Below, piece by piece: positions 1-5,922 of a stretch of DNA of 7,326 nt. Position numbers and translations under genes: made by a program. Under the pieces are notes generated by a model. The model was not told the DNA's origin, did no database searches, and saw nothing but the letters and a program-made list of their open reading frames with translations. Positions within the stretch are counted from its first letter, which is position 1. Each line of letters starts with the position of its first letter. The DNA is taken from assembly GCA_028822575.1 (NCBI GenBank), contig JAPKDN010000155.1, forward strand, positions 1 through 7,326, given 5' to 3'. This DNA comes from Alphaproteobacteria bacterium (GTDB lineage Bacteria > Pseudomonadota > Alphaproteobacteria > Thalassobaculales > Thalassobaculaceae).

Positions 1-327
1 CACGCCAGCGCGCCACCGGATGCGGTCAAGGCGGTGCAAGACAAACTTGGCCGGAACGAGGCTGGAGAATTAGTGGAGCGTGCCATGGCGAAAATCGCCA
101 TGGCCCTTGTCGACGCCGGTGTCCGGCGCTTGGTGGTGGCTGGTGGCGAGACCTCGGGCGCCGTGGTCGGCGCGCTTGGCGTCAAGGGCCTGCTAATCGG
201 TGCTCAAATTGACCCGGGTGTTCCCGGGACGGTGACCATGGGAGATCAACCAATGGCCTTGGCGCTCAAATCTGGCAATTTTGGTGCCGCCGACTTCTTC
301 GAAAAAGCCCTAAGAATCATGCCCTGA
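1..327 (+). CDS. otnK: C-terminal part of a four-carbon acid sugar kinase (OtnK / 3-oxo-tetronate kinase-like), 5' end outside the window
   Basis: The frame is open from base 1 to a TGA at 325-327, giving 108 residues of a protein that begins outside the window. The stretch GGETSGAVVGALGVKGLLIG followed by IDPGVPG and ALKSGNFGAADFF is the C-terminal nucleotide-binding signature of the OtnK (DUF1537) family. These cytoplasmic enzymes phosphorylate 3-oxo-tetronates or related C4 sugar acids in sugar-acid catabolism. Most relatives have Trp after IDPGVP; here it is Gly, which may matter little. The reading frame and the C-terminal end look intact, so this gene could be functional, unlike its downstream neighbours. 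It ends 19 bases before the AtzG-like remnant, which suggests a former operon. The substrate cannot be told from this part. The frame contains a perfect inverted repeat at 82-104. Confidence 0.88.
   Translation, partial: HASAPPDAVKAVQDKLGRNEAGELVERAMAKIAMALVDAGVRRLVVAGGETSGAVVGALGVKGLLIGAQIDPGVPGTVTMGDQPMALALKSGNFGAADFFEKALRIMP
82..104. repeat. Perfect 10-bp inverted repeat with a 3-base spacer inside the kinase gene
   Basis: Arm GCCATGGCGA at 82-91 is matched exactly by TCGCCATGGC at 95-104, with AAA between. It codes for Ala-Met-Ala-Lys-Ile-Ala-Met-Ala, so it may be a by-product of a repetitive peptide. Nine bases of each arm recur in the palindrome at 4583-4606. No function can be assigned. 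Confidence 0.6.
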
Positions 328-346
328 TAAAAAACTGGAGGCGGCT

Positions 347-535
347 ATGGATAAGGACTTCGACCTTGATCAATCCGTCGTGCTAATGCCTGAGACGTTG
401 AACATCCCCTTGACCGAAGTGGAGCGTCCAGGTGTCGTGCTGCAAATGCGGCGTACCGCTGATCTCCCGATGCAGGTCATGGAATTCGATGTCGCTCAAG
501 ACCTTGAACCCGCCCCGGTGTTCAAGGCATTAAAG
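347..535 (+). pseudogene. AtzG-like small amidase-partner remnant (DUF4089), stop codon lost
   Basis: An ATG at 347 follows a good ribosome binding site (TGGAGGC, about six bases upstream). The first roughly 62 residues read like AtzG-type proteins (DUF4089), the small partner subunit of AtzE-type amidases. An acidic Asp-rich start is followed by a helical stretch with ERPGVVLQMRR and the typical C-terminal EPAPVFKA. Intact relatives stop shortly after that motif. Here no stop follows and the frame runs on to 772 as meaningless sequence over the amidase remnant. The amidase frame lies one base out of register at 529-541 with no start codon, so the intergenic junction itself appears to have been damaged. 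The small domain could still be made, but without a working partner it has no evident role. Confidence 0.7.
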
Positions 536-987
536 CCAAGGGCCTGCTCGGCGCTGAGGCGACCGAGATCGCGATGGCGGCGCGGAGTGGCCAGGTTTGC
601 GCGGTTGACGTGCTCGGCGCCACCATCCCACCGATCGAGGCGGTTAACCCGACGATTGACGCCTTCACGAAACTCACCGTCGATCGGCCTCGCGCCGAAG
701 CGGCCAAGGTCGATATGCTGGTCGCCGCCGGCAACGCCCTGTTGCCGCAACCACTATGGCGGGAAAACATGAGCCTTGATGGTCAAAACCTCCCGGTCCG
801 ACCGACGATGGGCTGGTTCACTCAGTCCCTGACTCTGATTGGCCTGCCAACCGTCGTGGTGCCGGTGCCGGTCGCGGAACAAGCCTTGCCAATTGGATTG
901 CAGATCATCGCTGCGCCCTGGCGGGAGACCGACGCGCTTTGGGTCGCCCAGCAACTGGGAGGTCGGGGGGGGGGGGCAAATTCACCC
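529..987 (+). pseudogene. AtzE-like amidase (amidase signature family), catalytic core deleted
   Basis: Pieces of an AtzE/GatA-type amidase are present in two frames. Residues coded at 541-705 match the N-terminus (GLLGAEATEIA, then SGQVCAVDVLGAT and IEAVNPTIDAFT). The DNA then jumps directly to the C-terminal part: VDMLVA, PATPC one base out of frame, then back in frame LDGQNLPVRPTMGWFTQ, IGLPTVVVPVP and LPIGLQIIAAPWRETDAL. Roughly 300 residues between them are missing, including the regions that supply the Ser-Ser-Lys catalytic triad. At least two frameshifts near 725-770 and the lack of a start codon confirm that it is dead. Intact members hydrolyse amide or biuret-type bonds together with AtzG. 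The tail dissolves at a run of 12 G at 965-976. Confidence 0.85.
965..976. repeat. Homopolymer of 12 G
   Basis: Twelve consecutive G lie exactly where the amidase homology ends and about 25 bases from the end of the opposing histidine kinase remnant. Such a tract is prone to slippage in replication and in sequencing, so its length and the frames on either side should be treated as uncertain. Confidence 0.9.
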
Positions 988-1000
988 TGCCGCCGCCTAT

Positions 1001-1297
1001 CTAACCCAGGCGGCGAACGCTCTCGCTTACCCGGTAGCCGGTTCCGGGAATGTTCATTATAACGTTGGCATCAACGTTTACTTGGCTGCGGAAATTTCGT
1101 TTAACGCCCAAACTCGAAAGCCGGTTTCGGCCCAACCCGAGGCCTACGTCCGCTCATTTGTCTCCATGGGGGCCAACACTGCTTGGAACCGGCAGATCGT
1201 GCAGGATTTGCACAATCGTCTCGGGCGTCATCCCAATCCCGGTATCGCTGATCACTAAGATCACCGCGCCGGTCTCGGCCAATGCGCCGCCCTGGTA
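1001..1297 (-). pseudogene. Sensor histidine kinase remnant, C-terminal half of the ATP-binding domain
   Basis: Reading leftward from about 1297, one frame gives GGALAETGAVILVISDTGIG followed by MTPE, the G1 box of a HATPase_c domain. About 34 codons on comes GLGLG (G2 box) and then VNVDANVIMNIP, which resembles the last strand of the domain. The frame ends with TAG at 1001-1003. An in-frame TGA at 1154-1156 lies between the two glycine boxes. No dimerisation helix, N box or sensor region is present. The fragment is therefore a dead tail of a membrane or soluble sensor kinase. Its upstream side abuts the IS630 transposase tail, which suggests that insertion followed by deletion removed the rest. 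The G1 box is the strongest part of the evidence; the match after the stop is weaker. Confidence 0.6.
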
Positions 1298-1311
1298 ACA
1301 TTTTTCATTGA

Positions 1312-1540
1312 TTAGAACCCATTGGCCAAATCTCTTCTTTCGAAGGACATTCTGGTCCCCGGTTCCTGATTAAGTTTGATCCATGCCTCGCAACAGTTGG
1401 GGAGGACTTGATCCTGTGACGAGAAGACGCGGTTTGAGAGTGGGTTCTCGCGTATATATGCCAGATGTTCTCGAAGGGATTGAACTCCAAAGGTCGTGGC
1501 GGCAGGGGGATCAGCGTATGTTGGCTGGCAGGCCGAGCTT
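1312..1540 (-). mobile_element. IS630-family transposase, C-terminal remnant with a frameshift
   Basis: Two adjacent frames on the - strand together give the conserved end of IS630-type DDE transposases. The first is LIPLPPRPLEFNPFENIW, corresponding to the usual LPP-SPELNP-EN-W motif with the third catalytic acid (Glu of FEN). After a one-base shift near 1440 come LSNRVF, NCCEAWIKLN and RRDLANGF with a TAA stop at 1312-1314, matching the standard LSNR-F ... HCC-AW-KL ... RDWA-GF ending. The first two thirds of the transposase, including the other two catalytic Asp residues, are absent. I could not delimit terminal inverted repeats or a TA duplication. It lies between a macro-domain gene that stops abruptly at about 1541 and a histidine kinase tail at about 1297, so it marks the joint of a rearrangement. 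Confidence 0.78.
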
Positions 1541-2023
1541 GGCCAAAACAGTAGAAAATTACTGATTTAATATCCACCGTCTCCAGTAAAAGTTCTGCGA
1601 TGGCCCTGACTGGCAATCGGGGCGGTGGCCGCCACGGAGCACCCGTATACCCCGGCACTGATGGTGGGAAACGCGATGATACGGACTTCATAAAGGGAGG
1701 CAAGAACCAGCCATTCCTGGTAACAAGAGGCTAGCAATGTCGATTCTCCGCAGCTTCCGCCGCGCCATATGGAGCGGACGGCGTGGATCATGTGGGCAGC
1801 TGGAAGATCATAATCGCAAATGATACGAGCCTCGCCCCTGGGACAACCGCCGATCCCTCGGCATTCTCGAAGCAGTTCGGGCCTGGCGGCCCGATGGATC
1901 TCGCCGTCGACACCCAACAACGTTTCATTGGCCGCATTGATGATCGCATCGACGTCGATGCTGGTGATATATCTCTCAAAAACCTCCTGGCGCGCGGTCG
2001 TAAGTTCGATTCCGCGCTATCAT
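1541..2023 (-). pseudogene. Macro-domain protein (ADP-ribose binding, YmdB/O-acetyl-ADP-ribose deacetylase-like), frameshifted and truncated
   Basis: On the - strand a frame open from 2016 to 1567 reads IELTTARQEVFE, then SIDVDAIINAANETLLGVDG, EIHRAARPELLRECRGIGG and CPRGEARI, later VRIIAFPTISAGVYG. This is the macro-domain order seen in YmdB. After a shift near 1610 the homology continues in the next frame as VRAIAELLLETVDIKSVIFY followed by CFG, then stops at the IS630 joint, roughly 15-20 residues short. Three of the four Gly in the ADP-ribose-binding loop (normally LLGGGGVDG) are gone, and the usual HAVGP-W reads HAVRSIW. No normal start is in frame. An ATG at 2021-2023 (reading MIAR) would fit if one A were removed. 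Intact relatives bind or hydrolyse ADP-ribose derivatives in the cytoplasm. This copy cannot be functional. Confidence 0.85.
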
Positions 2024-3377
2024 CGCGCGCCGGCACCTCGCCGCTGCGACGACCCGTATGTGTCGGATAAACGCGCATAAGGACGATCAGCAGGATCAAG
2101 CCCGGTACCGCCACGCCGACCGACAAAACAAAAAAGTCGAACCAGCCTACAAAATCGACCAGATATCCCGATGGCGACGAAAGCAAGGTTCGTCCAAACG
2201 CCATAAAAGCCGAAAGCAAGGCGTATTGGGTCGCGGTGAAGGCAGTGTTTGTGAGGCTCGACAGATAGGCGACGAACGCGGCGGTCCCCATGCCTCCGGT
2301 GACATTCTCCACCGCGATAGTGAAGGTTAGCACGCCTACGTCATTACCGGCGACCGCCTGGTAGGCGAAAACGAAATTCGACGCGGCCTGAAGCACACCG
2401 CTGATCAATAGCGCGTTCAGCAACCCAGTCCATTTGATCAGCAACCCACCGATGAACAAACCGACCGCCAGCGCTATAAGGCCGAACAGCTTTGTAACCT
2501 CGGCAATCTCTGTCTTTGTGAATCCCAAGTCGATGTAAAATGGGTTTGTCATGATCGATAGGAACGCGTCACCAAGCTTAAAGGTGACGATGAACAGCAG
2601 GATTACCAACCAACCTGGGCGAGTCGCGAAATCCAGGAAGGGCGCGACGACAAAATCAGCCAGCCAGCGCCCAATACTCCGATGCGCCGGAACGCCTTGT
2701 GCCAGTTCAGCCGTACCGGGACTCGGATTGGCGGGCTCCGGCGGCTCTGGGCTCAACAGAATTGTCAGGGTCCCTACCAAGACCAAGGCCGCCATCGCCA
2801 GATAGGCATGGGTCCAGCTCCAGGTATCGGCCAGGATCAGCGCGCCAGCACCAGCGACCAACATCCCCGCGCGATACCCATAGGTGATAGCAGCCGCGCC
2901 GACCCCTTGCTCGTCTTCATCAAGTGTTTCTATTCGGTAGGCATCGATGACAATGTCCTGGCTGGCCGAAAAGAACGCCACTAGTACTGCGAAACCTGCC
3001 ATCATGAACGGAGCATTTCCAGGATTGCAAAGCGCTAGGCCAGCGATCGCGATCATCAGCATGGCCTGAGACAGCACCATCCAACCGCGCCGGCGTCCCA
3101 GCATGTCGGTCAGGAACGGTAGCCGGAGCCCATCCATGAAAGGGGCCCACAACGGCTTGAGCGCATAGGGCAGCCCCACCAACGAAAACAATCCTATCGC
3201 TGAGCGCTCGATGTCAGCCTCGCGCAGCCATGCACTCAAGGTGCCGAAAGACAGCAACAATGGGAGGCCACTGGCGAATCCCAAAAGCAAGACCACAAGC
3301 ACCCGCCGCCTCAAATAGGGCGCTATCGACTCCCGCAGCAGCCATGCCAACCGGGTGACAGGATTAACCGCCCCCAA
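1788..3377 (-). CDS. ampG: AmpG-like MFS permease (muropeptide-type), with an abnormal read-through C-terminus
   Basis: This is a 529-codon frame with about 12 hydrophobic segments. It carries AmpG hallmarks: LLGFASGLPLLLSFGTLSAW near residue 32, then LVGLPYALKPLWAPFMD, SASQDIVIDAYRIE and TAFTATQYALLSAFMA near the end. AmpG-type proteins of the inner membrane import anhydro-muropeptides for cell-wall recycling; the exact substrate here is inferred. The start is the TTG at 3375-3377, the first candidate after an in-frame stop, with AGAGG close upstream. It overlaps the kinase gene by 14 bases, so coupled translation is likely. The permease proper ends near residue 451 (about 2024). The last roughly 78 residues are out-of-frame reading of the macro-domain remnant and have no family match. 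The true stop was probably lost by a small indel, and a TGA lies one frame away at 2020-2022. Confidence 0.85.
   Translation of the reverse strand: MGAVNPVTRLAWLLRESIAPYLRRRVLVVLLLGFASGLPLLLSFGTLSAWLREADIERSAIGLFSLVGLPYALKPLWAPFMDGLRLPFLTDMLGRRRGWMVLSQAMLMIAIAGLALCNPGNAPFMMAGFAVLVAFFSASQDIVIDAYRIETLDEDEQGVGAAAITYGYRAGMLVAGAGALILADTWSWTHAYLAMAALVLVGTLTILLSPEPPEPANPSPGTAELAQGVPAHRSIGRWLADFVVAPFLDFATRPGWLVILLFIVTFKLGDAFLSIMTNPFYIDLGFTKTEIAEVTKLFGLIALAVGLFIGGLLIKWTGLLNALLISGVLQAASNFVFAYQAVAGNDVGVLTFTIAVENVTGGMGTAAFVAYLSSLTNTAFTATQYALLSAFMAFGRTLLSSPSGYLVDFVGWFDFFVLSVGVAVPGLILLIVLMRVYPTHTGRRSGEVPARDDSAESNLRPRARRFLRDISPASTSMRSSMRPMKRCWVSTARSIGPPGPNCFENAEGSAVVPGARLVSFAIMIFQLPT
1946..1961. repeat. Perfect 16-bp palindrome in the macro-domain remnant
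   Basis: GCATCGAC at 1946-1953 is followed directly by its reverse complement to 1961. It codes for part of the conserved DVDA motif of the macro domain, so it may simply reflect codon choice. Confidence 0.45.
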
Positions 3378-4362
3378 GAGCCTCTGTCGCCAGGGCTTTC
3401 AGATCAGCTTCGGGCCGAGCCCCAAAATGACTGATGATTTCACCGGCGGCAATGCCGCCAAGGCGACCGCACCGCGCCCAGTCCATACCCTGGGTATAAC
3501 CGAATAGGAAACCGGCGGCGAAGAGATCGCCGGCGCCCGTCGTGTCGACAACCCGCGCAGCGGGTTCGGCGTCCAGGACATGCACCTCCTCGCCCGACAA
3601 TACCACGGAACCCTTGGCGCCCCTGGTAAGGACGACAGCCTTGCAATTTCCTCGCACTTCTTGCAGAGCTGCGTCAAAATCCGAGGTCTCATAGAGAGAA
3701 ATTATCTCATCTTCATTCGCAAACAAGATGTCCACGTGTCCCTCGACCAACTGACGAAACTCGTCGCGATACCGGCCTACGCAGAACGAATCGGAAAGCG
3801 AAAGCGAAACGAGGCTATCGTTGGCATGCGCGATCGCAGCGGCCTTGAGGAAGGCTTCTTTGGCGCGCGGTGGATCCCAGAGGTAGCCCTCAAGATAGAT
3901 CACCTTGCTTGAATTGATCAGATCCTCGTCGACGTCCTCGGGCCCGAGATCAACACAGGCGCCAAGGTGCGTGTTCATCGATCGCTGCGCGTCGGGGGTC
4001 ACGAGCACCAGACAGCTCGCAGTAGGGGCCCCACTGGTGCTGTTCAACGTGTCGAATTGGACGCCGGCGGCATTGATGTCGCGACGAAAAACGCGGCCAA
4101 AATAGTCGTCCTTGACCTTGCCGATGAACGCCCCCTTGCCGCCGAACCCGGCGAGGCCTACTACGGTGTTTGCAGCGGAACCTCCGGACATTTCCAAGCC
4201 CGATCCCATTCGTTCATAAATTTGGCTTGAACACTCGGCATCAACTAGGTTCATCGCGCCTTTTTCTATGTCGTTATCACTTAGGAAAGTGTCGTCCGTA
4301 TTTGATATGACGTCGACAATCGCGTTGCCAATTCCAGTAACGTCGATAATCTTGTTAGACAT
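3364..4362 (-). CDS. PfkB-family adenosine kinase (ribokinase-like sugar/nucleoside kinase)
   Basis: This 332-residue protein has the full PfkB layout. An N-terminal strand reads DVTGIGNAIVDVI. Signature 1, GGSAANT, is at residues 60-66. FANEDE is at 214-219 and LTRGAKGS at 246-253. The nucleotide-binding and catalytic signature DTTGAGDLFAAGFL is at 273-286, with Asp279 as the expected base. GARPEADL closes the protein. The length and the LSDSFCVGRYRDEF stretch match alphaproteobacterial proteins annotated as adenosine kinases. These phosphorylate adenosine to AMP in purine salvage, in the cytoplasm. A sugar substrate cannot be excluded. The ATG at 4360-4362 is preferred over a TTG two codons upstream because AGGA lies seven bases before it. 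The gene ends inside the start of the AmpG gene and is divergent from the EI24 gene, with a gap of 138 bases. No internal damage is seen. Confidence 0.9.
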   Translation of the reverse strand: MSNKIIDVTGIGNAIVDVISNTDDTFLSDNDIEKGAMNLVDAECSSQIYERMGSGLEMSGGSAANTVVGLAGFGGKGAFIGKVKDDYFGRVFRRDINAAGVQFDTLNSTSGAPTASCLVLVTPDAQRSMNTHLGACVDLGPEDVDEDLINSSKVIYLEGYLWDPPRAKEAFLKAAAIAHANDSLVSLSLSDSFCVGRYRDEFRQLVEGHVDILFANEDEIISLYETSDFDAALQEVRGNCKAVVLTRGAKGSVVLSGEEVHVLDAEPAARVVDTTGAGDLFAAGFLFGYTQGMDWARCGRLGGIAAGEIISHFGARPEADLKALATEALGGG

Positions 4363-4500
4363 GGTCAATTCCTGACATTCCGGGGCGAAGCGACACTACC
4401 CGAGAACTCGCCGAGCGCAAAGCCCAGCAACGAAGGCTTGTGCCCGAGGCCACCTTGTGGTTTTCCTTTAGGGTTATCACGTGAAACAACGGAGCTACTC

Positions 4501-5181
4501 ATGTTCGGGGCACTTTCCAAGGCACTCGCACAGCTCCCGGAACGGGCTTTGCGCCAATCAGTGTTTCTTAGCATCATTGGCGCCATGGCGATGATCATCG
4601 CCATGGGGTTCCTTAGCTGGGTGCTCATTTCCAAGTTTGGGGTTTTTGGAATTGAACTTCTGGACGATCTCTCCGCCACCATCGGCTCGTTCGTAGTCGT
4701 GGTGTTTGCCTTTTTATTCTATCCAGCTACGCTTATGATCGTTGCTGGGTTTTTCGTTGATCGCGTGGCTACGGCGGTCGAGGAGAAACACTATCCCAAC
4801 CTTCCTCAAATCCGGAATCAAGGTCTTCTGGAAATCATGAAGGGGGCCGTTGTGCTGTTGTTGGTTACACTGATTCTGAACATCCTTCTCATGCCGGTAT
4901 ACGTTTTCACCTTCTTCATCGCCGGCCTCGGTTTTGTGATCTTCTACGGCCTGAATGGCTATCTCCTAGGCCGCGAGTTTTTTGAAACCGCAGCCGGGCG
5001 GTATATGAACCCGAAAGAGGCGCGGGATTTGCGGAAGACCAAGGGCTTGACGGTTTTTGGTGCCGGCGTGATCATCGCGGTTATAACAACGATTCCAATT
5101 GTGAACCTTGCCGCGCCGGTTATTGGCACGGCATTCATGGTTCACATGGTCCAAATGTTGCGCGGCCAAAATGAAGCGTGA
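4501..5181 (+). CDS. EI24-domain (CysZ-like) integral membrane protein
   Basis: This 226-residue protein is highly hydrophobic. Membrane segments are estimated at residues 21-43, 61-86, 114-132, 133-151 and 184-207. The family signatures YLLGREFFE at 154-162, PKEARDLRK at 171-179 and IPIVNLAAPVIGTAFMVHM at 198-216 place it in the EI24 (formerly DUF540) family, which includes the sulfate transporter CysZ. Its substrate is unknown, and no sulfur-assimilation genes lie nearby, so a sulfate role should not be assumed. The ATG at 4501 has CGGAG six bases upstream; an upstream in-frame start at 4438 has no such support. It leads a + strand set with the bactofilin, separated by 63-69 bases. The first membrane segment is encoded over a 24-bp perfect palindrome at 4583-4606. 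Confidence 0.88.
   Translation: MFGALSKALAQLPERALRQSVFLSIIGAMAMIIAMGFLSWVLISKFGVFGIELLDDLSATIGSFVVVVFAFLFYPATLMIVAGFFVDRVATAVEEKHYPNLPQIRNQGLLEIMKGAVVLLLVTLILNILLMPVYVFTFFIAGLGFVIFYGLNGYLLGREFFETAAGRYMNPKEARDLRKTKGLTVFGAGVIIAVITTIPIVNLAAPVIGTAFMVHMVQMLRGQNEA
4583..4606. repeat. 24-bp perfect palindrome without spacer inside the EI24 gene
   Basis: CCATGGCGATGA at 4583-4594 is followed directly by its exact reverse complement to 4606. It codes for Ala-Met-Ala-Met-Ile-Ile-Ala-Met in the first membrane segment. The outer nine bases of each arm (CCATGGCGA / TCGCCATGG) are identical to those of the inverted repeat at 82-104 in an unrelated gene. Confidence 0.65.
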
Positions 5182-5190
5182 TAGCGTGGT

Positions 5191-5216
5191 AGAGTTGGAA
5201 CTCTTTGAATTATAAT
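5191..5216 (+). promoter_or_regulatory. Candidate promoter/operator before the bactofilin gene
   Basis: A TATAAT at 5211-5216 matches the sigma-70 -10 consensus exactly and lies in an AT-rich gap between two genes. Seven bases upstream is a perfect inverted repeat, AGAGTT GG AACTCT (5191-5204), placed where a regulator could contact the -35/-10 spacer. No good -35 hexamer sits 16-18 bases upstream of the TATAAT, which weakens the promoter call. The repeat could also be a very short hairpin after the EI24 stop. Confidence 0.3.
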
Positions 5217-5250
5217 GGGTTTTGATAAATAACCTCGAAAGAATATGAAA

Positions 5251-5922
5251 ATGTCGTTGTTTCGACGGAAACCACCCGAGGATGTTGAACTAAAACTCGG
5301 CGCGAAAGCGTCCGCCGAGAACAAGGCTGACGCGCCGGGCCTGACGCAACCGGATAGTTCACCACAAATCATGGTGCCACCCGAGCTAAACGGCGCCGAC
5401 AAGACAGTGGATAATCGCCTGTCTCCAGAAGACCGGCCGAACCAAGGAGCACTCATGGCGTCCAGTAGAACCCCTTCGGCGGGCTTTGTGCCGGAGATTC
5501 CCCGGCGCACGATCGATCTCTCCGGTGCCCCTGGCAGAAAACCAACCCTGCCTCAGCGCGGTGGCAGCGCCGAAGGCAAAAGGCTGACCGTCGGGCGGGA
5601 GATCTCTCTCAGTGGCGAAATTACCGCTTGCGAGACTCTGATCGTCGAAGGGTCAGTCGAGGCAACCCTGGAAAACAGCCAGTTCCTAGAAGTCGCCGAG
5701 GGTGGGGTCTTCAAGGGTACTGTCGTAATTGACGAAGCGGTGATATCCGGCACTTTCAACGGAGTGATCACGGCGCGGGAGCGCCTGACGGTAAGGTCAA
5801 CGGGCCGCATTACAGGAACGGTCCGATTTAGCCAGATCGAGATTGAGTTGGGTGGCGAGATCAATGGCGAAATTAACGTATTGCAATCCCAGGGTAGCCC
5901 GGAAGCAGCGGCCGATACATGA
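5251..5922 (+). CDS. Bactofilin (polymer-forming cytoskeletal protein, DUF583)
   Basis: The protein has 223 residues from the ATG at 5251; an ATG two codons earlier (5245) is also possible. GAAAGA lies eight bases before 5251 but only two before 5245, which favours 5251. Residues 111-211 form the bactofilin domain. They show the repeating beta-helix rhythm of hydrophobic and Gly residues, as in LTVGREISLSGEI, LIVEGSVEATL, GGVFKGTV, AVISGTFNGVI and GRITGTVRFSQIEIELGGEI. Bactofilins polymerise without nucleotide into membrane-attached filaments that organise cell-wall synthesis, stalks or polarity. The short MSLFRRK start resembles the hydrophobic/basic membrane-anchoring peptide of some members. 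The disordered, Pro- and charge-rich N-terminal region of about 110 residues is long for the family and contains PEIPRRTIDLSG. The TGA overlaps an ATG in the arrangement ATGA at 5919-5922, which points to coupling with the next gene. Confidence 0.92.
   Translation: MSLFRRKPPEDVELKLGAKASAENKADAPGLTQPDSSPQIMVPPELNGADKTVDNRLSPEDRPNQGALMASSRTPSAGFVPEIPRRTIDLSGAPGRKPTLPQRGGSAEGKRLTVGREISLSGEITACETLIVEGSVEATLENSQFLEVAEGGVFKGTVVIDEAVISGTFNGVITARERLTVRSTGRITGTVRFSQIEIELGGEINGEINVLQSQGSPEAAADT

Noticed and set aside
496..770. Two long - strand frames over the amidase remnant
   Set aside because: They mirror the real coding frames, are rich in Arg/Ser/Ala and show no family motifs.
1350..1420. First read as a histidine kinase N box (QVLPNCCEAWIKLN on the - strand)
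   Set aside because: The flanking LSNRVF, RRDLANGF and stop, and the upstream LPP...FNPFENIW, fit the end of an IS630 transposase much better.
3399..4230. Several frames on both strands over the adenosine kinase gene
   Set aside because: They are shadows of a complete, motif-rich PfkB gene.
4449..4459. CCAC-CTT-GTGG followed by TTTTCCTTT, terminator-like
   Set aside because: The stem has only four strong pairs, and it lies upstream of the EI24 gene where no + strand transcript needs to end.
4363..4500. Search for promoters in the divergent kinase/EI24 gap
   Set aside because: Promoters must be near, but no -35/-10 pair with proper spacing was convincing on either strand.
5553..5864. 103-codon - strand frame over the bactofilin
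   Set aside because: It is antisense to a conserved beta-helix domain and has no recognisable motifs or ribosome binding site.
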